A stretch of DNA of 64,000 bases from Nocardia amikacinitolerans NBRC 108937. Lineage in GTDB: Bacteria > Actinomycetota > Actinomycetes > Mycobacteriales > Mycobacteriaceae. Below, one piece after another: positions 53,231-64,000 of the stretch. The stretch's first letter is position 1; each line of letters starts with the position of its first letter. A program made the translations under genes and the position numbers. The DNA lies in the NCBI RefSeq assembly GCF_001612615.1, contig NZ_BDAU01000031.1, positions 1 to 64,000 of the forward strand, read 5' to 3'. The notes below the pieces were generated by a model that was not told the DNA's origin, did no database searches, and worked only from the letters and a program-made list of their open reading frames with translations.

Positions 53231-55003
53231 GTGAGCTCGGGGGCAAAACGACGCGCGATGCTGCGCGCACTGATGGTTCTGCTGGCGGCCTCCGCGATGG
53301 TGCTCGCCGGATGCACCGCGAACCCGCCCCCGCCCATCGAGAGCACGGACAGCCCGAAGACGACGCCCGCCAAGCCGGGCAAGAACACCGTCGTGGTGGC
53401 GATCGACGACATCGGTATCGGGTTCAACCCGCACCTGCGTTCCGATCAGTCGCCCGCCACCTCGGCGGTGAGCTCGATGGTGTTGCCGAGCCCGTTCCGT
53501 CCGGTGCCGAGTCCGTCGGTGCCCGGCGCGACGGACTGGGTGCCGGACACCGCGCTGGTGACCTCGGCCGAGGTCACCAGCCAGGAGCCGTTCACCATCA
53601 CCTACACGCTGCGCAACCAGGCCAACTGGTCGGACGGAGCGCCCATCGCGGCCGAGGACTTCCGTTTCCTGTGGCAGCAGATGCTGACGCAGCCCGGTGT
53701 CGCGGATTCCGCCGCGTACCGGTTGATCTCGGATGTGAACTCCTCCGGCGGCGGCAAGACGGTCACCGTGGTGCTGACCCAGCCGTACCCCGCATGGCGC
53801 GAGCTGTTCGCGAATCTGCTTCCCTCGCATCTGATCAAGGATCAGCCGGGTGGTTTCGCCAACGGGCTCGCGGAGGGAATTCCGGTGTCCGGCGGCAACT
53901 TCGCGATCAAGTCGGTGGACCCCGGCCGCGACGAGATCCTGCTGGAACGCAACGACCGCTACTGGGGCACCCCGGCCGCGCCGGATCAGATTCTGTTGCG
54001 CCGCGGCGGAACTCCCGCGCAGCTGGCCGAGTCGCTGCGCACCGGTGACGCGCAGATGGCGCTCGTGCACGGTGGCGTCGCGACCCAGGCGCAGCTTGCC
54101 GCGATCCCCTCGGTGCGCACCGCGATCATGCTGCAGTCGCGCGAACTGCAATTCGTCTTGAACGGGCGCACAACCGAACTCGCCGATCCTCGGGTCCGGC
54201 GCGGGCTGCTCGCGCTGCTCGACCCCGCGCTGCTCGCCACCGTCGGCGCGCAGACCGGCGGATGGGTCGAACCGGTGCGCGCGCAGATACTGACGCCATC
54301 GGATCCCGGTTACGCGCCGACCGCACCGCCGCGGCCCACCGCGGACGAGGCGTTCGCGCTGCTCGCCGAGGCCGGTTTCGCGCGCGCGCCCGAGCCGCCG
54401 CCGGTGATCTCGCCCACCTCGCCCGCGCCGCAGCCGCGCCCGATCGCGAAGAACGGCAAGACCCTCGCGGTGCGGATCGGCGCGGTGACCGGTGACGCGA
54501 CCGCGCTCGCGGTGGCCAATACCGCCGCCGACCAATTGCGCAGCGCCGGAATCGACGCCAGCGTCCGCAGCCTCGCGGCCGACGAGCTGTACGGCAAGGA
54601 ACTCGTCGAGGGTGGCGTGGACGCGATCGTCGGCTGGGAGGTCGCCGGCGCCGATCCGGCCACCGTGCTGGCGTCCCGCTACAGCTGCCCGCCGCAGGCG
54701 CCCGGCCTCGACGACGGCGAGGCGCAGGCCGCGGTCGAGGCGGCGCGACGCGCGCCGAGCAACCTGTCCGGGGTGTGCGATCCCGTGCTGCAACCCGCGA
54801 TCGACGCCGCGCTGCGCGGTATCGATGTCCCCAAGGTGCTCGCCGACGCCGAGCCCGCGCTGTGGGGACTGGCCACCGTGCTGCCGATCGTGCAGGACAA
54901 CGTGGTCGCCGCCGCTGGTCCCCGGGTGGACGGCGCGTCGCTGAGCGGCGCCATCCAGGTGGGCATCTTCGGTGACGCCTCGATGTGGCGCAGGATCCCG
55001 TGA
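53231..55003 (+). CDS. lpqW: LpqW-like lipoprotein (SBP family 5 fold)
   Basis: 590 residues from GTG 53231 (53222 or 53258 also possible). Lipobox MVLAGC after a basic KRR lead. SBP_bac_5 fold: WSDGAPIAAEDFRFLWQQML, GNFAIKSVDPGRDEILLERN, but no permease genes adjoin. LpqW controls the branch between polar PIMs and lipomannan/LAM in mycobacteria. Follows typA and overlaps mshB, as Rv1165-Rv1166. Confidence 0.93.
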   Translation: MSSGAKRRAMLRALMVLLAASAMVLAGCTANPPPPIESTDSPKTTPAKPGKNTVVVAIDDIGIGFNPHLRSDQSPATSAVSSMVLPSPFRPVPSPSVPGATDWVPDTALVTSAEVTSQEPFTITYTLRNQANWSDGAPIAAEDFRFLWQQMLTQPGVADSAAYRLISDVNSSGGGKTVTVVLTQPYPAWRELFANLLPSHLIKDQPGGFANGLAEGIPVSGGNFAIKSVDPGRDEILLERNDRYWGTPAAPDQILLRRGGTPAQLAESLRTGDAQMALVHGGVATQAQLAAIPSVRTAIMLQSRELQFVLNGRTTELADPRVRRGLLALLDPALLATVGAQTGGWVEPVRAQILTPSDPGYAPTAPPRPTADEAFALLAEAGFARAPEPPPVISPTSPAPQPRPIAKNGKTLAVRIGAVTGDATALAVANTAADQLRSAGIDASVRSLAADELYGKELVEGGVDAIVGWEVAGADPATVLASRYSCPPQAPGLDDGEAQAAVEAARRAPSNLSGVCDPVLQPAIDAALRGIDVPKVLADAEPALWGLATVLPIVQDNVVAAAGPRVDGASLSGAIQVGIFGDASMWRRIP

Positions 55004-55890
55004 CCAAGCCGGACGGGCCTGGCGGCATCGTGCTGGTGCACGCGCATCCGGACGACGAGTCCATCACCACCGGCGGCACCATCGCGCACTACCGCCGCCG
55101 CGGGGTTCCGGTCACCGTGGTGACCTGCACCCTCGGCGAGGAGGGCGAGGTGATCGGCGAGCAGTGGGCGCAGCTGACCGCGGATCACGCCGATCAGCTC
55201 GGCGGCTACCGTGTCCTCGAATTGACAAGGGCGCTGGCCGCTTTGGATGCCGCGCCGCCGCGCTTCCTGGGCGGCGCCGGCCGCTGGCGGGATTCGGGCA
55301 TGGCGGGCACGCCGTCGGCCGAGCACCCCAGGGCGTTCGTGCGTTCCGGTTCGGAGGCGGTGGACGCGCTCGTCGAGATCCTGCTCGAGCTGCGGCCGCG
55401 GGTGGTGATCGGCTACGACCCGCGCGGCGGCTACGGCCACCCCGATCACATCAGGGCCCACGAGGTCGCGACCGACGCGGTGCACGCGGCGGCGGAGCGC
55501 GGCTGGGACGTGCCCAAGTTCTATTGGACGGTGACCGACGCCGACATGCTGCGGCTGCACACCGAGGCGCTGGCCCGCCGCACCGTCGAGGGTCTGCCCG
55601 GCGCGCTGCCGCGCGGATGGCGGCTGCCGGGGGCGGGGGAGTTGGCGAGCGTGCCGAGTCACACCGTCACCACCACCGTCGAGGTGTCGGACGTGCTGAC
55701 CGCCAAGCGTGCGGCGTTGCGCGCGCACGCGACCCAGGTGACGGTCGCGCCCTCCGGGCGGGAGTTCGCGCTGTCCAACAACATCGCCCAGCCGGTGTTG
55801 CCCGAGGAGCACTACGTGCTGGTCCGTGGGACGCGGGGGCCGGTCGGGCCGGACGGGCGCGAGCACGACCTGTTCGCCGGGATCGTCTGA
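55000..55890 (+). CDS. mshB: N-acetyl-GlcNAc-inositol deacetylase MshB (mycothiol synthesis)
   Basis: 296 residues from the GTG at 55000, which overlaps the lpqW stop (GTGA). Zinc motif AHPDDES (about 14-20), then YDPRGGYGHPDHIRAHE with the distal His. It deacetylates GlcNAc-inositol, the second mycothiol step. Length typical. Synteny agrees (Rv1170). Confidence 0.96.
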   Translation: MTKPDGPGGIVLVHAHPDDESITTGGTIAHYRRRGVPVTVVTCTLGEEGEVIGEQWAQLTADHADQLGGYRVLELTRALAALDAAPPRFLGGAGRWRDSGMAGTPSAEHPRAFVRSGSEAVDALVEILLELRPRVVIGYDPRGGYGHPDHIRAHEVATDAVHAAAERGWDVPKFYWTVTDADMLRLHTEALARRTVEGLPGALPRGWRLPGAGELASVPSHTVTTTVEVSDVLTAKRAALRAHATQVTVAPSGREFALSNNIAQPVLPEEHYVLVRGTRGPVGPDGREHDLFAGIV

Positions 55891-56063
55891 GTTCGCGATC
55901 GAGATCGTCCCTGCGCCGATCGTCGGCCGGCTCGCCGCGCGCCAACGGGTGCTCGCCGTCGCCGCGGAGCGCCGCAGCGGTACGGGCAAGTTCCCGGTGG
56001 TCGCGGACACCCCGGTCGACGGTGCGTGATCCGGGTGGAGGCCGCGGGCATAGACTCCTGGAC

Positions 56064-56222
56064 GTGTACAACTGGGACCTCCAGAACGCCATCTCGGCCT
56101 TCGTGGACAGCCTGCGCCCCGGCGCGGAGCATCAGCACGAGCTGTACATGTCGGTGCTGTACGCCTTCGTCGACATGCAGAGCCACCTGCTGACCCTCCT
56201 CGGCTACCCGCCGGTGCCGTGA
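56064..56222 (+). CDS. Small protein ahead of the Rv1171-like gene
   Basis: 52 residues from a GTG: VYNWDLQNAISAFVDSLRPG, then ELYMSVLYAFVDMQSHLLTL and LGYPPVP. Helical with aromatic residues. Its stop overlaps the next GTG start (GTGA). High-GC3 codons and coupling support a real gene, though no site is strong. The 173 bp before it holds nothing recognised. Confidence 0.5.
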   Translation: MYNWDLQNAISAFVDSLRPGAEHQHELYMSVLYAFVDMQSHLLTLLGYPPVP

Positions 56223-56701
56223 CGGCGCTCGACAAGCGCGCGGACGCGCCACGTACCGATGATCGAGGGTCGATCGCCGAACCCCTGCGGCTGGCGCTGA
56301 TGGCCGTGCTCACCATGAGCGGGTTGTTCACCCTCGCCTTCGAGGTCCTCTATCTGCCGGTGTACCTGGGCACCTCGCACCTGCCGCCCGCCGAGGACAC
56401 CACCCTGGTTGCCGCCCCGCTGGCCGCGGTCGCCGGGTCGGGCACGTTCGCCCTACCGGTGACGGCTCTGCTCGCGGCCGGTCTGAACGTCTTGTTCATC
56501 GCGGCCATGCGCACCCTGACCGACAGCACCCGGGTGGCGTTGCTTCCGGTCATCGTCTGGACCTTCGGCTTCTTGGCGTGCACCTTCGCGGGCCCCGGCG
56601 GCGACCTCATGCTCCTCAGCGACTGGCCAACCCTGCTCCTGCTCCTCTGCGGGCTGATCCCTCCGCTGGTCTACGTCTACCTCCGCCCGGCGCCGCACTG
56701 A
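56219..56701 (+). CDS. Rv1171-like four-TM membrane protein
   Basis: 160 residues with four helices (LALMAVLTMSGLFTLAFEVL, VTALLAAGLNVLFIAAMRTL, VALLPVIVWTFGFLACTFAG, LLLLLCGLIPPLVYVYLRPA). Lies after mshB and before fbiC as Rv1171 does; function unknown. Confidence 0.85.
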   Translation: MTALDKRADAPRTDDRGSIAEPLRLALMAVLTMSGLFTLAFEVLYLPVYLGTSHLPPAEDTTLVAAPLAAVAGSGTFALPVTALLAAGLNVLFIAAMRTLTDSTRVALLPVIVWTFGFLACTFAGPGGDLMLLSDWPTLLLLLCGLIPPLVYVYLRPAPH

Positions 56702-56718
56702 CTTCGCAGACCCGTCGT

Positions 56719-56752
56719 ACGCCTCGCAGAGGCTGCATCCTTTGCGAGGCGT
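56719..56752. terminator. Stem-loop after the Rv1171-like gene
   Basis: ACGCCTCGCA (56719-56728) and TGCGAGGCGT (56743-56752), a perfect 10-bp stem with a 14-nt loop, 18 nt after the stop. It shares the ACGCCTCGCA core with the dispersed palindromic repeats at 11.5 and 57.6 kb, so it may be a third, diverged copy. Confidence 0.6.
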
Positions 56753-56819
56753 GCAGTGTTTCTGCGAGGGCAAGGTGGTGTCCCGGTGGCGGCCACTGCG
56801 AAGTGGAGCGGTGGACCGG

Positions 56820-57572
56820 TCAGTCGACGCGGACCGGGAGGGTCGCGATGACGGCGTCCGCGCGGGCGCGGAGGGCGGCGGCGAGGACGGGGCCGCGGGG
56901 GTTGTGCAGGGGGCGGTGCCACCAGTGGCGGGCTTCCACGTGGGCGAGGAGGACGGTGACGTCGCGCCCGGTGGCGGATCGCTTGCGCACGTAGCCGACG
57001 AGGGTGGCGATCAGGCTGCGGTGCGGGGACGGCGGGACGGTGAGCGGGACGCCCGGATCCCATTCCTTCCATCGGGCGCTGAGGCGTTTCGTGGCGGCCG
57101 GGTCGATTTCCGCTGCGACGGCGACGATTTCGCCGCGCATGCGCAGGGCAGCGGCGAGGGCGCGTGCGGTCGCCTCGCTGACCGCCAGCAGCAGCCACGC
57201 GCCCTCGGTGAACTTCTCGCCGAGCAGCACGACGGCGGCGACGGCGGTGAGGCACGCGCCGAACCCGTTGAGCGCGGCGCGCGGCGCCCATCCCGGACCG
57301 CGCTGCCGCCTCCAGTGCTGGACGAGTCCCCACTGGCTCAGGGTGAATCCGATGAAGACGCCGATCGCGTACAGCGGAAGCAGCCGATGCGTCTCGGCGT
57401 CGACCACCAGCAGAATCGCGCCCGCCGCCACGGCGAGCGCGGTCACGCCGTACCGGAACACCGGGCGTTCGGAGCGCAGCGCGAACAGCGACGGCATCCG
57501 GCGATCCTTCGCCAGCAGCGCGAGCAACACCGGCAGCCCACCGAAACTGGTGTGTCGGAGGTGCTCCCACAC
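56820..57572 (-). pseudogene. 5'-truncated APC-family permease
   Basis: About 250 codons of the C-terminal part of a long actinobacterial APC permease: FGGLPVLLALLAKDRRMPSL, FALRSERPVFRYG, LYAIGVFIGFTLSQWGLVQH, LNGFGACLTAVAAVVLLGEK, then a cytosolic tail ending ADAVIATLPVRVD. The first ~nine helices are missing. A GTG at 57572 could start the remnant, but it lies in a palindromic repeat that sits at the breakpoint. Family members are normally about 600-700 residues. Confidence 0.75.
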
Positions 57573-57629
57573 ACCTTTCGCACGGTTCACATAGGCGGTG
57601 GCTGTGTGAGGCGTATGCGGCTTTTGTGG
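57566..57629. repeat. Dispersed palindromic repeat, copy 2 (inverted)
   Basis: Matches 11538-11600 on the opposite strand. It sits exactly where the APC permease homology ends and 12 bp before the PH-domain gene stop, so it may mark a deletion or insertion junction. Confidence 0.7.
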
Positions 57630-57640
57630 CAGCGCCGAGG

Positions 57641-59374
57641 TCAGCGGGAGCCGAGGGCGCCGGGGGTGACGGATTCGATGAGGGGCCAAGCCTGGTCGAG
57701 GGGGACGTCGATGACGAGGTATCGCTTCTTGCCCGCAGCGGTGGCCGCGATGACGGTGGCCAGGCCGGCGCGGCGCTGCCAGAAGGATTGGCGGACGGTC
57801 CAGCCGATGACGCCGGGCGCTTCGAGGCAGTCGCGGTCGCGGTCGAGGCATCCGGCGCGGGTGATGAGCCAGGCGGGGGAGGTGTCGGTGCGGGGGAGGA
57901 CGGTGTGGCCGAGGCCTCGGTAGCGGTCTTCCGCAAGGGCGATGCCGATGATCGCGGTGATGCCTGGCAGCAGCCACCACAGTGGCTGGATGGGGCCTTC
58001 GAGGGCGAAGGCGAGCACCAAGAGGGCGAGCAGGACGACGGGCGAGAGCGCCCGGAAGTAGCGCCGACGGCGCGCGGCGGGACCGTGGCGGGTGAGCCGC
58101 GCGGACATCTGCGCCAAGGGCTCACTCGCGGCCGCGTCGCACGGCGGTGCGACATCGGCCCGGAGTACGTCGGTCCTCGGTGGCGTGAGATCGGGAGTTG
58201 CGCCCAGGCCGGTTCTCGGCCGCGGGGCAGCCGGGGTGGACGAGGGTGTCGATCTGCCCTCGGCGCCGAGCGGTGTGCGGGCGGTCGGTGACTGCGGCGG
58301 AGGTCCTTCTCGTTCTGCTTCGGCGGCGGTCGGCGCGTCGGTCGCACGCGGCGCCAGCAGTTCCCCCAACGTCCGTTCTATCGCTGCCCGCGGGGCTTGG
58401 GGCAGGATCTTCTGGCGCGGATTCTCCCCGACCATGATGGCCTCGAGTTCGGCGGCGCCCGAAAGGCGAAGCAGCAGTGGCTCGTTCACCGTGGCGCCGC
58501 GGAAACGGGCCAGGTCGAGGGTGATCTGTCTGGTGGTGAACAGGCCGTGGCGCAGGTGTAGGGTGCGGCCGTTGTGCAGGACGCGGAGGCCGAAATACGT
58601 TGTCAGGTACCGCGTGCAGGCCGCCAGGCTGACCACGAGCACGATCGCGGCGAACAGGCCGAGCACGACGAGCACGATGGCGGCGACGGTCCCTTCGCCG
58701 AGGTCCTGCGCGGCATCGGATTCGAACACCACCTCGCCCAAGCCGTACTGAAATGCCGCGCCCACGATCGGCGCGATGACGGCGAACCCGGTCAGCGAGA
58801 GCGGCGCGTACCGCACCCACTCCGGCCGCCAGTGCCCGATCTCCCGCGCGGCCGGAAGAGCTTGTGCCGCTTCGTCTTCCGATACACCTACGGCGGGAGT
58901 GGCCGGTGCGGGTCGCGCGGTGTGCGCGAGCAATTCCGTGCGCAAAGCGGGCACCACCCGCGCGTCGAGCGAGTCCAGCTTGAACTTCTCTCCGCTGTCG
59001 GCCTGTTGCCCGGTGCCGATGACCACCACGGAAAGTCCGAGCGCCCGGTGCAGCAGATCGGATTCGATGTCGACGGACCTGATCCGGCTTCGCGGCACCG
59101 AAAGCTCCCTGCGCTGCACCAATCCGGTGCGCAACTCGACGTGGGTCGGGCCGATCCGATAGGTCGTGGTGAACCAGCGGGTCAGCGCGAACCCGACGAT
59201 CAGCACCAGCGGAACGATGCTCCACGCGGGGTTGCCACTGCTGGTGCCGAGGATGACCGAACCGATCAGCACCGGGATGAACTTGACCACCTCGGTGACC
59301 GGATGCACCAACAGCATTCGCTTGTCCAAGCGCGCCCACGGCGGTCCGGTGCCGACGGGCGGCTGCTCGGTCAC
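57641..59374 (-). CDS. Membrane protein with several bacterial PH (bPH_2) domains
   Basis: 577 residues from the GTG at 59374 (overlaps upstream TGA). N-terminal helix pair (VVKFIPVLIGSVILGTSSGN), PH domain with RSRIRSVDIESDLLHRALGL, helices near 190-260, a second PH (RQITLDLARFRGATVNEPLL), a ~100-residue polar linker, two helices, and a third PH-like end. YdbT-like. Partner of the next gene; role in stress or lipid sensing unknown. Confidence 0.9.
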   Translation of the reverse strand: MTEQPPVGTGPPWARLDKRMLLVHPVTEVVKFIPVLIGSVILGTSSGNPAWSIVPLVLIVGFALTRWFTTTYRIGPTHVELRTGLVQRRELSVPRSRIRSVDIESDLLHRALGLSVVVIGTGQQADSGEKFKLDSLDARVVPALRTELLAHTARPAPATPAVGVSEDEAAQALPAAREIGHWRPEWVRYAPLSLTGFAVIAPIVGAAFQYGLGEVVFESDAAQDLGEGTVAAIVLVVLGLFAAIVLVVSLAACTRYLTTYFGLRVLHNGRTLHLRHGLFTTRQITLDLARFRGATVNEPLLLRLSGAAELEAIMVGENPRQKILPQAPRAAIERTLGELLAPRATDAPTAAEAEREGPPPQSPTARTPLGAEGRSTPSSTPAAPRPRTGLGATPDLTPPRTDVLRADVAPPCDAAASEPLAQMSARLTRHGPAARRRRYFRALSPVVLLALLVLAFALEGPIQPLWWLLPGITAIIGIALAEDRYRGLGHTVLPRTDTSPAWLITRAGCLDRDRDCLEAPGVIGWTVRQSFWQRRAGLATVIAATAAGKKRYLVIDVPLDQAWPLIESVTPGALGSR

Positions 59375-59877
59375 GTCGCGTCCCCGCGATGACGCGCGGC
59401 GATCTCGGTCAGCCGCGTGACGGTCTGTTCGGCGACCGGCAGATCCAGCGCCGAGATCTGCACCGCGCCCGCCGACGAGGCGGTGGTGACCGTCACCGTC
59501 GCCAGGCCGAGCAGCCGCTCCAGCGGACCGCGTTCGGTGTCTACCGTCTGCACCCGCGAGATCGGCGCGACCCGGCTCTCCTGGGTCAGCCAGCCGACCC
59601 TGGTGTACACGGCCTCGTCGGTGACCTCCCACCGGTGCACGGCGTAGCGCCACCACGGCACGACGGCGATGCTGAGCACCGCGAAGACCAGGCCGATCAC
59701 CAGGGCGGCCGACTGCCAGCCGCGGTGGGTCGAGTCCACCGCGGCCCACACGAGCAGCGCGAGGACCGGCAGCGCCCACGAAAGCCCCGCCTGCACCGTC
59801 CACAGCAGTTTCGCCTTGGGGCTTGGACGCCAGGCCGGGTCGGCCATGATCGTGCGCGGCTGCGACATGGTTGTCAT
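59371..59877 (-). CDS. PH-domain membrane protein (YdbS-like)
   Basis: 168 residues. Two helices (GLSWALPVLALLVWAAVD, ALVIGLVFAVLSIAVVPW), then a bPH_2 domain: WEVTDEAVYTRVGWLTQESR and SRVQTVDTERGPLERLLGLA. YdbS-type. Overlaps the YdbT-like gene by four bases, the usual tandem pair. Starts at 59868 or 59847 are also possible. Confidence 0.92.
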   Translation of the reverse strand: MTTMSQPRTIMADPAWRPSPKAKLLWTVQAGLSWALPVLALLVWAAVDSTHRGWQSAALVIGLVFAVLSIAVVPWWRYAVHRWEVTDEAVYTRVGWLTQESRVAPISRVQTVDTERGPLERLLGLATVTVTTASSAGAVQISALDLPVAEQTVTRLTEIAARHRGDAT

Positions 59878-60040
59878 GGTTGCACGAACATTCGCCGCCC
59901 CGCGCCACGCCGGTGGAATAACGGTGAGGCGTGCTGAGGTTGTGAACGCTCACGACGGGCCTCGCGGAACTCGCCGTCGCGGTGAGCTGGCTACGCTCAC
60001 AGACAAGCACTGGAGGGAGACAGTCCAGGATGGGTAGCGC

Positions 60041-62635
<2,595 letters not shown>

Positions 62636-62848
62636 ACGGAATCGGCGTGCGGCCCCGGAAGCCGTGCTCGAGGACTAAGCTCGTGCTGCTGTACGTCGGA
62701 GCGCACGAGGGCAACGGCATACCGGTCGCGAGCGGGGGCGGAGCCGGTGAAGTTAGGGCAGGCTGACCAGTAGTAACGTGGGGTGGTCGGGATAGGGTTT
62801 CGCGTGGCGGACCATCCCCGCAGGTGAGGACAGACTAGGAGAGCGGCA

Positions 62849-63169
62849 GTGCCGTACATCATCGCTGAACCGTGCGTTGACGTGAAGGACAAGGCATGCA
62901 TCGAGGAATGCCCCGTGGACTGCATCTACGAGGGTGGTCGCATGCTGTACATCCATCCGGACGAGTGCGTGGACTGTGGTGCATGTGAGCCGGTGTGCCC
63001 GGTGGAGGCGATCTTCTACGAAGACGACACGCCGGACCAGTGGAGCGGGTACGTGAACGCCAACGTCGACTTCTTCGACGAGCTGGGTTCGCCGGGCGGC
63101 GCGACCAAGGTCGGCAAGGTGGACTACGACCCGCCGTTCATCAAAGAACTTCCCCCGATGGGCGAGTGA
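62849..63169 (+). CDS. fdxC: Seven-iron ferredoxin FdxC
   Basis: 106 residues from a GTG. Cys set PCVDVKDKACIEECPVDCIY and CVDCGACEPVCP binds a [3Fe-4S] and a [4Fe-4S] cluster. C-terminal extension as in mycobacterial FdxC. Ends 8 nt before dapC, as Rv1177-Rv1178. Confidence 0.97.
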   Translation: MPYIIAEPCVDVKDKACIEECPVDCIYEGGRMLYIHPDECVDCGACEPVCPVEAIFYEDDTPDQWSGYVNANVDFFDELGSPGGATKVGKVDYDPPFIKELPPMGE

Positions 63170-63177
63170 GAGCGTAA

Positions 63178-64000
63178 GTGAGTTCGCGTGGCCGGGTCAG
63201 CGCTCTGCTGCCCGATTTCCCCTGGGACACCATCGCGTCGGTGAAGGCGAGAGCCGCGGCGCATCCCGACGGGATCGTCGATCTTTCGGTCGGCACCCCG
63301 GTGGACCCCGTCGCCCCGCTGATCAGGGCGGCGTTGAACTCGGTCGCGGAGGTGCCCGGCTACCCGACCACGCACGGCACGCCCGAACTGCGCGCCGCCG
63401 CGGTCGACGCGCTCAAGCGCCGGTATGGAATCACCGGTCTCGATCCGGCGGCGGTGCTACCCGTGATCGGCACCAAGGAGCTGATCGCGGGTCTGCCGCG
63501 GCTGCTCGGCCTCGGCTCCGGCGATCTTGTGGTCATTCCCGAGATCGCCTACCCGACCTACGAGGTCGGCGCGCTGCTCGCGGGCGCCCAGGTGCTGCGG
63601 GCCGACGGGCTCACCCGGCTCGGTCCGCAGTCGCCCGCGCTGATCTACCTCAATTCCCCGTCCAACCCGACCGGGCGGGTACTCGGGCTCGAACACCTCC
63701 GCAAGGTCGTGGCCTTCGCGCGGGAGCGCGGCGCGATCGTCGCTTCCGACGAGTGCTACCTGGGCCTGTCCTGGGACAGCCGCCCCTTCTCGATCCTCGA
63801 TCCCGAAGTGTGCGACGGCGACCACACCGGTCTGCTCGCGGTGCACTCGCTCTCGAAGACCTCGAACCTGGCCAGCTACCGCGCCGGTTTCGTGGCGGGA
63901 GATCCCGAACTGGTCGCCGAACTTCTGGAGGTGCGCAAGCACTCGGGCATGATGGTGCCCTACCCGATCCAGGCCGCGATGACGGCCGCGCTCGGCGACG
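63178..64000 (+). CDS. dapC: N-succinyldiaminopimelate aminotransferase DapC (3' end beyond window)
   Basis: First 274 codons from the GTG at 63178. Fold type I PLP aminotransferase: LNSPSNPTGRVLG (about 157-169), SDECYLGLSWD, and SLSKTSNLASYRAGF with Lys227 as PLP anchor. Lysine/diaminopimelate pathway for peptidoglycan. Matches Rv1178. C-terminus cut by the window. Confidence 0.95.
   Translation, partial: MSSRGRVSALLPDFPWDTIASVKARAAAHPDGIVDLSVGTPVDPVAPLIRAALNSVAEVPGYPTTHGTPELRAAAVDALKRRYGITGLDPAAVLPVIGTKELIAGLPRLLGLGSGDLVVIPEIAYPTYEVGALLAGAQVLRADGLTRLGPQSPALIYLNSPSNPTGRVLGLEHLRKVVAFARERGAIVASDECYLGLSWDSRPFSILDPEVCDGDHTGLLAVHSLSKTSNLASYRAGFVAGDPELVAELLEVRKHSGMMVPYPIQAAMTAALGD

Noticed and set aside
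55891..56063. Coding continuation after mshB
   Set aside because: A short frame (FAIEIVPAPIVGRL...) is open but has no start or site.

Overview
The window is about 64 kb of high-GC, strongly GC3-biased actinobacterial chromosome, very probably from a Nocardia or a close mycolate-containing relative. This is an inference. It rests on the right-hand third, which follows the Mycobacterium tuberculosis order Rv1159 to Rv1178 with insertions and losses (pimE, pterin dehydratase, typA, lpqW, mshB, an Rv1171-like membrane protein, fbiC, fdxC, dapC). It also rests on mycothiol (mshB), coenzyme F420 (fbiC) and PIM/lipomannan (pimE, lpqW) genes and an AcpM-like acyl carrier protein. I see no rRNA, tRNA, CRISPR array, prophage or integrase.

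Layout. 0-7 kb: a DUF6542 membrane protein, rmuC, and sbcD-sbcC joined by a small in-between ORF. 7-11.5 kb: an orphan Phd-type antitoxin, a DHA2 exporter with operator half-sites on its promoter, and the alkylation-repair pair alkA(ada)-ogt. 11.6-18 kb: cstA with its small partner, and an ATPase-less sugar-type ABC importer. 18-24 kb: VOC/AraC, a quinone-reductase-like dehydrogenase, ychF, and small conserved proteins. 23.2-25.1 kb: an AcpM-like ACP with an SRPBCC protein, divergent from a long MerR regulator. 26-31.5 kb: a yefM-yoeB toxin-antitoxin pair and small accessory genes, including a WYL regulator/RidA pair around a 16-bp perfect palindrome. 32-34.4 kb: a four-gene cassette of three roadblock/LC7-type proteins and one PATAN-like protein, with no GTPase. 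34.5-38 kb: a thioredoxin-reductase-like flavoprotein with a methyltransferase, an XRE-cupin regulator, and a HEPN/Abi-like protein. 38-45 kb: two paralogous proteins encoded in tandem, a hydrolase/EamA/AraC unit, and a MarR-MFS unit. 45-49 kb: cell-wall and secreted proteins, a candidate small RNA, and a serine/isoleucine/glycine hexapeptide-repeat protein. 49-64 kb: the conserved mycolata core described above, with a decayed amino-acid permease and two PH-domain membrane proteins.

Themes. (1) Many divergent regulator-target pairs carry perfect or near-perfect palindromes placed to control the start (43.3, 36.25, 30.4 and 9.0 kb). (2) Several families of short non-coding repeats occur: a 69-bp tandem repeat at 0.8 kb with an inverted relative at 47.7 kb, a palindromic element at 11.5 and 57.6 kb (the latter at the breakpoint of a decayed permease), and a 44-bp tandem array at 42.2 kb. 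(3) The best candidate for an undescribed system is the GTPase-less roadblock/PATAN cassette at 32.2-34.4 kb. Next come the hexapeptide-repeat protein at 47.7 kb, the AcpM paralogue locus, and the tandem paralogous pair at 38-39.4 kb.
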